A DNA stretch of 64,000 nucleotides from assembly GCF_001898315.1 (NCBI RefSeq), contig NZ_MKTQ01000008.1, positions 1 through 64,000 on the forward strand, written 5' to 3'. The position numbers were made by a program, and so were the translations under genes. Source of the stretch: Microbacterium sp. 70-16. Its GTDB lineage: Bacteria; Actinomycetota; Actinomycetes; Actinomycetales; Microbacteriaceae. Positions 21,041-27,655 of the stretch are shown here, in pieces. How positions within the stretch are numbered: position 1 is the first letter of the stretch; every line of letters starts with the position of its first letter. The notes under the pieces are model-generated. The model made no database searches. It worked only from the letters and a program-made list of their open reading frames with translations, and was not told the DNA's origin.

Positions 21041-22708
21041 TCACATGCGCTCGGGGGCGCTGACGCCGAGCAGGTCGAGGCCGTTGCGCAGCACCTGACC
21101 AGTCGCGTCGTTGAGCCACAGGCGGGTGCGGTGCAGGTCGGTGACCTCTTCATCGCCGAGCGGTGTGACGCGGCAGTTGTCGTACCAGCGGTGGTAGAGG
21201 CTCGCGAGCTCTTCGAGGTAGCGCGCGATGCGGTGCGGCTCGCGCAGCTCGGCGCCGAACGCGACGATGCGCGGGAACTCCTGCAGCGCACCCAGCAGCG
21301 CCGACTCGGTCTCGTGATCGAGCAGTTCGGGTGCGAACGCGTCGCGCGTGACTCCGGATGCCTCGGCGTTGCGCGCCACGTTGTGCGTGCGGGCGTGCGC
21401 GTACTGCACGTAGAAGACGGGGTTGTCGTTCGTGCGCTTCGTGAGGATCTCGGGGTCGAGCGTCAGCGGCGAGTCGGCGGGGTACCGCGCCAGCGAGTAG
21501 CGCAGGGCGTCAGTGCCGAGCCAGTCGCGCAGGTCGTCGAGCTCGATGATGTTGCCGGCGCGCTTCGACAGGCGCGCGCCGTTGACCGACACGAGCTGGC
21601 CGATGAGCACCTCGATGTCCTTCTCGGGGTCATCCCCCGCCGACCCCGCGAGTGCCTTGAGGCGGTGGACGTAGCCGTGGTGGTCGGCGCCGAGCAGGTA
21701 GATCTTGTGCTGGTAGCCGCGGTCGCCCTTGTTCAGGTAGTACGCGGCATCGGCGGCGAAATAGGTGTACTCACCGTTGGACCGACGGATGACCCGGTCT
21801 TTGTCGTCGCCGAAGTCGGTCGTGCGCACCCACACGGCACCCTCGGCGTCGAACACGTGCCCCTGCCGGCGCAAGCGGTCGACAGCCTCGTCGACGAGGC
21901 TCGGCTCGCCGTTCGCGCCCTTCGCGTGCAGGATGCGCTCGCTGAAGAACACGTCGAAGTGCACGTTGAACTTGACGAGCGACTCCTGCAGATCAGCGAG
22001 CTGCAGTTCGTAGGCCAGGTCGCGCGCGACGGTGACCTGCTCGTCGGCGTCCAGGGCCAGCAGGTCGGGTCGGCGCGCGAGCACGCGCTGGGCGAGGTCG
22101 TCGATGTAGGAGCCGGGGTAGCCGTCTTCAGGGGTCGGCTCGCCCTTGGCCGCCGCGAGCACCGAGCGGCCGAAGCGCTCCATCTGGGCGCCGGCGTCGT
22201 TGATGTAGAACTCACGCACGAGCGTCGCGCCACTCGCGAGCAGTACACGCGCCATCGAGTCGCCGAGTGCTGCCCACCGCGTGTGGCCGATGTGCATCGG
22301 GCCGGTGGGGTTCGCGCTGACGAACTCGAGGTTGATGCTCTGGCCGCGCTGGGTCTCGTTCGTGCCGAACGCGGCGCCCGCCTCGACGATCGCCTTGGCG
22401 AGTGCGCCGGCGGCCGCGGCATCCAACCGGATGTTGATGAACCCGGGGCCGGCCACCTCGACACTCGCGACGCCGTCCACCTCGGCGAGTCCCGCCGCGA
22501 TCTCGGCGGCGAACTCGCGCGGGTTCGCGCCGACGGCCTTGCCGAGCTTGAGCGCGGCGTTGGATGCCCAGTCGCCGTGGTCGCGGTTGCGCGGACGCTC
22601 CAGCGGCAGGTCGGCCGCCGTCAGGCCCGCGCTCGCGCCGGGGCGTCGCGCCTCGGCGAGGGGCACGATGACGGCGAGCAGGGCTTCAGCGAGGGCATCA
22701 GGATTCAT
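21041..22708 (-). CDS. argS: Arginyl-tRNA synthetase
   Basis: Class I aminoacyl-tRNA synthetase charging tRNA-Arg. The 555-residue protein has the HIGH motif in PTGPMHIGHTRWAALGD, the LSKRAGN segment in place of KMSKS, and the C-terminal anticodon-binding helices ending GLDLLGVSAPERM. A TAGAAT -10-like box ends 9 nt before the ATG (22718-22723), so the leader is minimal. A tRNA-Arg gene lies 2 kb away. Confidence 0.97.
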   Translation of the reverse strand: MNPDALAEALLAVIVPLAEARRPGASAGLTAADLPLERPRNRDHGDWASNAALKLGKAVGANPREFAAEIAAGLAEVDGVASVEVAGPGFINIRLDAAAAGALAKAIVEAGAAFGTNETQRGQSINLEFVSANPTGPMHIGHTRWAALGDSMARVLLASGATLVREFYINDAGAQMERFGRSVLAAAKGEPTPEDGYPGSYIDDLAQRVLARRPDLLALDADEQVTVARDLAYELQLADLQESLVKFNVHFDVFFSERILHAKGANGEPSLVDEAVDRLRRQGHVFDAEGAVWVRTTDFGDDKDRVIRRSNGEYTYFAADAAYYLNKGDRGYQHKIYLLGADHHGYVHRLKALAGSAGDDPEKDIEVLIGQLVSVNGARLSKRAGNIIELDDLRDWLGTDALRYSLARYPADSPLTLDPEILTKRTNDNPVFYVQYAHARTHNVARNAEASGVTRDAFAPELLDHETESALLGALQEFPRIVAFGAELREPHRIARYLEELASLYHRWYDNCRVTPLGDEEVTDLHRTRLWLNDATGQVLRNGLDLLGVSAPERM

Positions 22709-22740
22709 AGCCCATCAATTCTACGGGCGCCCGCCGCCCC

Positions 22741-23045
22741 GGCCTGTGCGCGCGGTGCGCGCGGGCGGTGCGCGGCGTGCGCGCGGGCGGTGCGCGCTCC
22801 CCCTACCCTGACCGCGAGACTTCAGTGGTGCACCGAGACTGCAGCGCACGGGTGCTGTCTCGGTGCACCAGTGCTGTCTCGCGGGTGGGGCGGGTGCGCG
22901 GGTGACGCGGGGCGCGCCGCTCTCCCCCGCCCGCCCCGGGGTCCCACCCATCCGCGAGACTGCGACTGTGCGACGAGACTGCGCGCGCGGCGCGCTGTCT
23001 CGTCGCGAGAACGCAGTCTCGCCGGGCGAGCGGGCGACGCGCGGC
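22741..23045. repeat. Two nested inverted repeats in the 350 bp gap upstream of argS
   Basis: No gene was found in 22709-23058. It starts with GTGCGCGCGGGCG-type direct repeats (22756-22800). Palindrome A has outer arms CGCGAGAC/GTCTCGCG (22813-22820, 22876-22883) and inner arms TGGTGCACCGAGAC/GTCTCGGTGCACCA (22826-22839, 22857-22870). Palindrome B has outer CGAGACTGCG/CGCAGTCTCG (22955-22964, 23012-23021) and inner CGACGAGAC/GTCTCGTCG (22971-22979, 22997-23005). Both are built on GAGAC words and two stacked hairpins. Confidence 0.85.
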
Positions 23046-23058
23046 GGGCGCGCGACGG

Positions 23059-23904
23059 TCAGGCGAGCTGGATGGGGTCGGCGAAGTCGTCGAGAGCGGG
23101 GTCGGATGCCGCGGCGACGGCAGCGGCGACGTCCACGTCGGCGGTGTCGTCGGGCACGACGCAGGCATCCACCCGCATGCGCTGCAGCCCGACGTAGCCG
23201 CCGTGGTAGCTGAGGAACGCGCAATCCGCGGCATCCCGGCCGGTGGCGATGCGCACGAGCGAGCGGCGATTCGCGAGCCGCGTGGCGTCGATGACGTACC
23301 AGCTGCCGTCGAGGTAGGCCTCGGCGACGGCGTGGAAGTCCATCGGGTCAAGTCCCGGGGCGTAACAGGCGGCGTAGCGGGCGGGCATGTCCATCGCGCG
23401 CAGCAGCGCGATGACGACGTGCGCGTAGTCACGGCAGACGCCCTGGCCGGTCATCAGCGTCGTGACGGCCGAGTCGGTGCCCTGGCTCAGACCCGGCGTG
23501 TATGTCGTGCTCGTCGCGACGAACTCGCTGACGGCCGTGATGAGGTCCATGCCGGAAAGACCCCGGAACTGACGGCGCGCCTGCGTGAACACCTCGTCGG
23601 ACTGGCAGTACCTGCTCGGGCGCAGGTAGGTGATGGCTTCGAGGTCGCTCGTCGAGCGCTGCGCGACGTGCCCGTCGATGAGGGCTTCGTAGCGGACCTC
23701 GAGGCGGCCGGAGTCGCCCTGCAGGCGGTGCAGACGGCTGCCCGACTGGTCGATGATCTCGGTCGGCGTGTACACGCGGTCGCCCTGCGTGAAGGTGAGT
23801 TCCTCGCGCAGAACGGGCGCCGGCTGGGCCGCCGCGATCTGGAAGATGAGGTCGACGGACGCCCCCAACTGCAGGTCGAGTTCGGCGGTCACAATGCGTT
23901 GCAC
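23059..23904 (-). CDS. Transglutaminase-like cysteine protease-fold protein
   Basis: A 281-residue protein from a GTG (VQRIVTAELDL) with GAGGA seven bases upstream; upstream codons are low-complexity and unlikely to be coding. It has an N-terminal beta domain, then a transglutaminase core. The likely triad is Cys in GQGVCRDYAHVV, His in MDFHAVAEAYLDG and Asp in YVIDATRL. There is no signal peptide, so it is probably cytoplasmic. Such proteins are common in actinobacteria, often hydrolases or cross-linkers of unknown substrate. It is divergent from the SGNH gene. Confidence 0.85.
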   Translation of the reverse strand: MQRIVTAELDLQLGASVDLIFQIAAAQPAPVLREELTFTQGDRVYTPTEIIDQSGSRLHRLQGDSGRLEVRYEALIDGHVAQRSTSDLEAITYLRPSRYCQSDEVFTQARRQFRGLSGMDLITAVSEFVATSTTYTPGLSQGTDSAVTTLMTGQGVCRDYAHVVIALLRAMDMPARYAACYAPGLDPMDFHAVAEAYLDGSWYVIDATRLANRRSLVRIATGRDAADCAFLSYHGGYVGLQRMRVDACVVPDDTADVDVAAAVAAASDPALDDFADPIQLA

Positions 23905-23996
23905 CGGGATATCCTCGCATGCCCACGGGGGTGGTTTGTACACCCCTTGAACGGATTGCTTTCGCGATCGTCCGCACCGTGTTCTAACCTCGTCGC

Positions 23997-24755
23997 ATGC
24001 ACGCCTCCAGCCCCCTGCCCCGGCGGGGTCGCGCCTGGGTCCTGCCGTTGCTCGCGCTGGCCGTCGCGGGGGTTGTCGGCCTCGCCGTCTGGCGGCCCTG
24101 GTCGACACCGGAAGCAATCGTCGCGGCGGGCGACGGAACCGTCGCCGTCCCCACCGAACCCGAGGCGCTCGAGCTTCCCGAAGACCCCACGGTGCTCGTG
24201 TTCGGCGACTCGTGGACGTACGGCTCCGCCGCCTCGACGCCCACGCTCGGCTACGCGTACGTCATCGCCGAGATCGCGGGCTGGACGACGATCGTCGATG
24301 GCATCCGCGGATCCGGCTACCTCAAGGCGGGCATCGACGGCCCGGACTACGGCACCCGCATCGCCGAACTCGATCCCACGCTCGATCCCGATCTCATCAT
24401 CGTGCAGGGTTCGATCAACGATCGGCGTCTGCCCGCGGCGGGGTACCGTGCCGCCGTGGATGCCGCATGGGATGCCCTCAGCCAGACCTACCCGCGCGCG
24501 CAGATCGTGATCCTCGGACCCGCGCCGCAGGTGCTGCCCGTCGAGTCGGCGACGGCGCGCATCGACCGCGACCTCGCCGCCGCAGCCGCGGAGCGCGGCT
24601 GGTGGTACATCTCCCCGCTCAAGGAGGAGTGGATCACCTCGGACAACTACCTCGACATCATCGACACCGGGGCCGGCAACAACCACCCCTCCACCGCGGG
24701 TCATCGCTACCTCGCCGAGCGGCTCACAGAGGCGGTCGCAGCCATCACGCGGTGA
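23997..24755 (+). CDS. Exported or membrane-anchored SGNH/GDSL hydrolase
   Basis: A 252-residue protein with an N-terminal membrane anchor or signal (WVLPLLALAVAGVVGLAV, about 14-31). The hydrolase domain has VFGDSWTYG (block I, nucleophile Ser), QGSINDRR (block III, Asn) and NNHPSTAGHRYLAE (block V, His). It is probably an esterase or acetylhydrolase of envelope polymers. A TAACCT box ends exactly 6 nt before the ATG, predicting a leaderless mRNA. It is followed closely by a tRNA gene. Confidence 0.88.
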   Translation: MHASSPLPRRGRAWVLPLLALAVAGVVGLAVWRPWSTPEAIVAAGDGTVAVPTEPEALELPEDPTVLVFGDSWTYGSAASTPTLGYAYVIAEIAGWTTIVDGIRGSGYLKAGIDGPDYGTRIAELDPTLDPDLIIVQGSINDRRLPAAGYRAAVDAAWDALSQTYPRAQIVILGPAPQVLPVESATARIDRDLAAAAAERGWWYISPLKEEWITSDNYLDIIDTGAGNNHPSTAGHRYLAERLTEAVAAITR

Positions 24756-24771
24756 TACCCTCGATCGGTAC

Positions 24772-24844
24772 GCCTCCGTAGCTCAGGGGATAGAGCGTTG
24801 GTTTCCGGTACCAAAGGTCGCAGGTTCGATTCCTGTCGGGGGCA
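24772..24844 (+). tRNA. tRNA-Arg (anticodon CCG)
   Basis: A 73-nt cloverleaf. Acceptor GCCTCCG (24772-24778) pairs with CGGGGGC (24837-24843), with discriminator A at 24844. The D arm holds AGCTCAGGGGATAGAGC. The anticodon stem TTGGT/ACCAA encloses loop TTCCGGT with CCG at its centre. The T arm is GCAGG-TTCGATT-CCTGT. CCA is not encoded. It reads the CGG codon. Confidence 0.96.
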
Positions 24845-24849
24845 CAGTC

Positions 24850-24883
24850 GCGAAAGGGCCGTCCGCAAGGGCGGCCCTTTCGC
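24850..24883 (+). terminator. Rho-independent-type hairpin after tRNA-Arg
   Basis: GCGAAAGGGCCG and CGGCCCTTTCGC form a perfect 12-bp stem extended by CC/GG around a GCAA-type loop. It begins 6 nt after the tRNA. No long T-run follows, which is usual for actinobacterial terminators. Confidence 0.88.
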
Positions 24884-24971
24884 ATGAATGCGGCCGGATC
24901 ATCCTCGCGGCTGATGCGGAGTCAACCTGCGGACCGATGTCGCCGGACGCGGGCATCCGTAGCGTCGAAGC

Positions 24972-25178
24972 ATGGTCACCGCGAGCATCTCGTTTCCCGC
25001 TGCAGCACGCCCGACTGCGCGGCGCACTCCGCTGCGTGAGCGCGTGTCGGCGGGCGGTGCGGCGGTGCTGTCGATCGGCGGGACGATCGTCGCGATCGGG
25101 ATCGCATTGCTCGGCCTGCTGGTCGTACCGATCGCGGCGGCGATCGTGTTCGGCCCGGCGCTGCTCGCGCAGTTCTGA
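24972..25178 (+). CDS. Small single-span membrane protein, unknown
   Basis: A 68-residue open frame MVTASISFPAAARPTARR followed by one long hydrophobic stretch (VLSIGGTIVAIGIALLGLLV). I do not recognise a family. Support for it being a gene is a TAGCGT box ending exactly 6 nt before the ATG, the same leaderless layout as at least fifteen other genes here. The protein is also plausible: basic head, membrane span, short tail. It lies alone between the tRNA terminator and the convergent SMR gene. Confidence 0.5.
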   Translation: MVTASISFPAAARPTARRTPLRERVSAGGAAVLSIGGTIVAIGIALLGLLVVPIAAAIVFGPALLAQF

Positions 25179-25209
25179 CCGATGGGGTGCTCCGACCCGG
25201 CTGGGGGCG

Positions 25210-25530
25210 TCAGTGCTCGCCGACGAGCTTGAGCCCCACGACGCAGCCGACGAGGCCTAGGATCAGCAGCATCTTCACGATCGAGAACTGCTCGTCGCCG
25301 GTGATCATCGCGTAGGCGACCGTCAGCGCCGCGCCGATGCCGACCCAGACCGCGTAGGCGGTGCCGGTGGAGATGTCGCGCATCGCCCAGGCGAGACCGC
25401 CCATGCTGGCGACGAGCGCGACACCGAACACGATCGTCGGCGCGACCTTCGTGAAGCCCTCGGAACGACCGAGCGCGGTGGCCCACACAGCTTCGAGCAT
25501 GCCGGAAATGATGAGGATGACCCACGACAT
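25210..25530 (-). CDS. gdx: SMR-family guanidinium exporter (Gdx/SugE type)
   Basis: A 106-residue four-helix dual-topology-sized transporter starting MSWVILIISGMLEAVWA. The essential glutamate is Glu13 (GMLEAVWA). The GTAYAVWVGIGA segment and single-gene arrangement match the Gdx (formerly SugE) branch, proton-coupled exporters of guanidinium, rather than EmrE. The ATG (25528-25530) has GAAAGG seven bases upstream. That binding site directly abuts an apparent guanidine-III riboswitch, which strongly supports the substrate. Confidence 0.92.
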   Translation of the reverse strand: MSWVILIISGMLEAVWATALGRSEGFTKVAPTIVFGVALVASMGGLAWAMRDISTGTAYAVWVGIGAALTVAYAMITGDEQFSIVKMLLILGLVGCVVGLKLVGEH

Positions 25531-25543
25531 GGCGTGACCTTTC

Positions 25544-25584
25544 GGCCAGTCTTGTCGCTCACCGGGTACTGAACCGTCGTCCGG
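25544..25584 (-). promoter_or_regulatory. Guanidine-III (ykkC-III) riboswitch upstream of gdx
   Basis: On the minus strand the leader contains CCGGACGA (25577-25584), then GTACCCGGT, then GACAAGAC. These are the hallmark blocks of the ykkC-III pseudoknot in the same order and spacing. GGTTCAGT can pair with ACTGGCC (one G-U and one bulged base) to form the main helix, and the two CCGG blocks can form the pseudoknot. Its 3' strand (25544-25550) touches the gdx ribosome site (25538-25543), suggesting translational control. A TACACT -10 box lies at 25608-25613. Confidence 0.82.
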
Positions 25585-25661
25585 GGACCGGTTGGGGTCC
25601 GAGCGCAAGTGTAGCCGGGGTAGCTGGTCACCGGCTGGGTAGGCGGCGGCGAGGCTGGCGG

Positions 25662-25681
25662 CCCCTCGACAAGCTCGGGGG
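25662..25681. repeat. GAGCTTGTCGA-type palindromic repeat downstream of trmB
   Basis: CCCCTCGACAAGCTCGGGGG, an imperfect palindrome followed by GCCAGGGG. The same block with the same flanks (GGCGGCCCCTCGACAAGCTC then GGCCAGGGG) recurs on the other side of trmB at 26565, so trmB is bracketed by two copies. Confidence 0.8.
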
Positions 25682-25692
25682 CCAGGGGCGCG

Positions 25693-26448
25693 TCAGCGGG
25701 CGGCGCGGCGGTAGGTGAGATCGCGGATGTCGCGGCCCTTCGCGAGACCCTTCCGCTCGAACGCCGTCATCGTGCGCCCCGTGAAGCGCGGCGCCCACTC
25801 GCCGTCGAAGGCGGGTGCGAAGTCCGCGGCATCCGCCATCACGTCACGCATCTGGAGGGCGTAGTCCTCCCAGTCGGTCGCAAGCCGCAGGACTCCGCCG
25901 TCGCGCAGCGCACGCGCCGCGAGCGGCGGGAACGCCGGTGCGACGAGCCGGCGCTTGTTGTGCTTCGCCTTGTGCCACGGGTCGGGGAAGAACACCCACA
26001 GCTCGTCGACGCTGGCCTCAGGCAGCAGGTGCTCGAGCACCTCGGGCGCGTTCGCCTCGACGAGGCGCAGGTTCCGGATGCCGGCACGATCGGCGTCGAG
26101 CATCGTGCGGGCCAGACCCGCGCGGAACACCTCGACGGCGAGGAAGTCGGTGTCGGGGGCCTCCCCCGCCGCGTGCACGATCGCGTGACCCTGGCCCGAC
26201 CCGATCTCGACGACGAGCGGCGCTTCGCGTCCGTAGACGGCGACCGGGTCGATTGCTGTGCCGGGCAGGATGCTCGTGGCCGCGGCATCCCGCTCGACCT
26301 CGATCGCGTAGGACGGCGCGAGTTCGGTCCAGGCGCGCTCTTGCGCGTCGCTCATGCGGCCACTGCGCCGGACGAACGAGACCGGCTCGGTGCGAAAGCG
26401 CTTCTCGGCCGGGACGTCGGCGGGTTCGGCGGCGTCGGAGTGAGGCAT
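25693..26448 (-). CDS. trmB: tRNA (guanine-N7-)-methyltransferase
   Basis: SAM-dependent m7G46 modification of tRNA. The 251-residue product from MPHSDAAEPADV has the SAM motif VVEIGSGQGHAIVHAA. The TrmB signatures FFPDPWHKAKHNKRRL and the late TAFERKG segment are present. Two starts are possible. The ATG at 26448 is preceded by TACCCT ending exactly 6 nt away (leaderless layout). The upstream ATG (26469) lies inside an arm of a 21-bp inverted repeat, so 26448 is chosen. Confidence 0.94.
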   Translation of the reverse strand: MPHSDAAEPADVPAEKRFRTEPVSFVRRSGRMSDAQERAWTELAPSYAIEVERDAAATSILPGTAIDPVAVYGREAPLVVEIGSGQGHAIVHAAGEAPDTDFLAVEVFRAGLARTMLDADRAGIRNLRLVEANAPEVLEHLLPEASVDELWVFFPDPWHKAKHNKRRLVAPAFPPLAARALRDGGVLRLATDWEDYALQMRDVMADAADFAPAFDGEWAPRFTGRTMTAFERKGLAKGRDIRDLTYRRAAR

Positions 26449-26461
26449 CCCTCCAGGGTAG

Positions 26462-26539
26462 CGGCGCATAACTCAGGCAGAATCGCGCCGGCGGGTGGTA
26501 TCGGGGCCTGGACGCCCGTTCTGCCTGAGTTATGCGCCG
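26462..26539. repeat. Perfect 21-bp inverted repeat upstream of trmB
   Basis: The arms run 26462-26482 (CGGCGCATAACTCAGGCAGA plus A) and 26519-26539 (exact reverse complement), separated by 36 bp of GC-rich sequence. The left arm covers the presumed -35 side of the trmB promoter. There are no terminal target duplications or transposase. Confidence 0.9.
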
Positions 26540-26564
26540 GCGGGGGCCAGGGTGGGCGCTGCGG

Positions 26565-26583
26565 CCCCTCGACAAGCTCGGCG
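26565..26583. repeat. GAGCTTGTCGA-type repeat with GGCCAG-rich flanks
   Basis: CCCCTCGACAAGCTCGGCGG, a diverged copy of the element at 25662. It sits in a GGCCAG-rich noncoding stretch (26540-26630) between trmB and the DUF3097 gene. Nothing else was found in this gap. Confidence 0.75.
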
Positions 26584-26631
26584 GCCAGGGGCCAGGCCGG
26601 GGCCGGTGGCCAGCGCGGGCCAGGGCGGGGG

Positions 26632-27474
26632 TCAGTCGACGGTGACGAAGTCGATGAGCTCTTCGACGCGGCCGAGCAGGGCCGGGTCGAGGTCGCGATA
26701 GCTGTGCACGGCGCCGAGGATGCGCTGCCACGTGCGGGCGAGGTCGGCCTGGTCGCGCGCCGGCCAACCCAGCGCCCGGCTGACGCCGACCTTCCATTCG
26801 ATGCCGCGCGGCACGTCGGGCCACGCCGCGATCCCGAGCGACGAGGGCAGCACGCACTGCCAGACATCGATGTGCGGATGCCCGACGATGCGCAGATGCG
26901 GCCCGTGCGGTCCGCGCAGCACCGCCTCGGCGATGCGCGACTCCTTCGACCCCGGCACGAGGTGGTCGACCAGCACGCCGTAGCGGCGGCCCGGCCCGGG
27001 CGGCTCATCGCGCAGCATGTCATCCAGAAGGTCGACACCCTGCAGGTACTCGACGACGACGCCCTCGGCGCGCAAGTCGTCGCCCCACACCTTCTCGACG
27101 AGCTCGGCGTCGTGCCGCCCCTCGACGAGGATGCGCGAGGCCCGCGCGACGCGAGCGCGCGCCTGCGGCGCGGCGAACGAGCCGGATGCCGTGCGCGCGG
27201 GCGCCGCCGCGGCGGCCTTCGGCGCGACAAGCTGCACGGCCCCGCCGTCGATCAGGAACCCGCCGCCGAGCGGGAACACGCGCCGCTTGCCGACGCGGTC
27301 TTCGAGTTCGACGGTGCCCGACTGCACGCGGGTCACGGCGCCACAGAAACTGTCGCCCGCGACCTCGACCACCAGGTCGCGCTCCGCCGCGACCTCGGGC
27401 ACCGGGCGGCGCCCGGCGTCACGCCATCCCGCCGCCAGCACATCCCCGCCGTAGCGGTCGAATCCGTCGTTCAT
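26632..27474 (-). CDS. DUF3097 family protein
   Basis: A 280-residue protein beginning MNDGFDRYGGDVLAAGWR, preceded by GGAGGGACG. The N-terminal part is a small beta domain (VVEVAGDSFCGAVTRVQ, VELEDRVGKRRVFPLG). After an Ala-rich linker comes a Toprim-like segment (RILVEGRHDAELVEKVWGDDL, VLVDHLVPGSKESRIAEAVL). The latter has the acidic and glycine positions of a nucleic-acid enzyme fold. DUF3097 is an actinobacterial family of unknown role; any DNA or RNA cleavage function is inference. Confidence 0.78.
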   Translation of the reverse strand: MNDGFDRYGGDVLAAGWRDAGRRPVPEVAAERDLVVEVAGDSFCGAVTRVQSGTVELEDRVGKRRVFPLGGGFLIDGGAVQLVAPKAAAAAPARTASGSFAAPQARARVARASRILVEGRHDAELVEKVWGDDLRAEGVVVEYLQGVDLLDDMLRDEPPGPGRRYGVLVDHLVPGSKESRIAEAVLRGPHGPHLRIVGHPHIDVWQCVLPSSLGIAAWPDVPRGIEWKVGVSRALGWPARDQADLARTWQRILGAVHSYRDLDPALLGRVEELIDFVTVD

Positions 27475-27655
27475 CGTCCCTCCGAAGCCGCGAGCCTAAC
27501 CGGACGACCCCCGCAAGCCCCGCAGCGACGCTCGCTGCGACCGGACTCGGCAGATCCACAGGGCATGCCTTCCCCCTCGCCTATCGCCGCATACGCCGCG
27601 GGGCATAGACTCGCGAAGGGGGCGGATCGGCACCCCGAACGAGGAGGATCCACCG

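Noticed and set aside
22709..23058. T-box or attenuator controlling argS
   Set aside because: No specifier loop or T-box sequence; the likely -10 is within 15 bp of the start codon, so the palindromes are upstream of the transcript.
26469..26469. Upstream ATG as trmB start
   Set aside because: It lies within the arm of the 21-bp inverted repeat and lacks a promoter or ribosome site at proper spacing; the ATG at 26448 has the leaderless layout.
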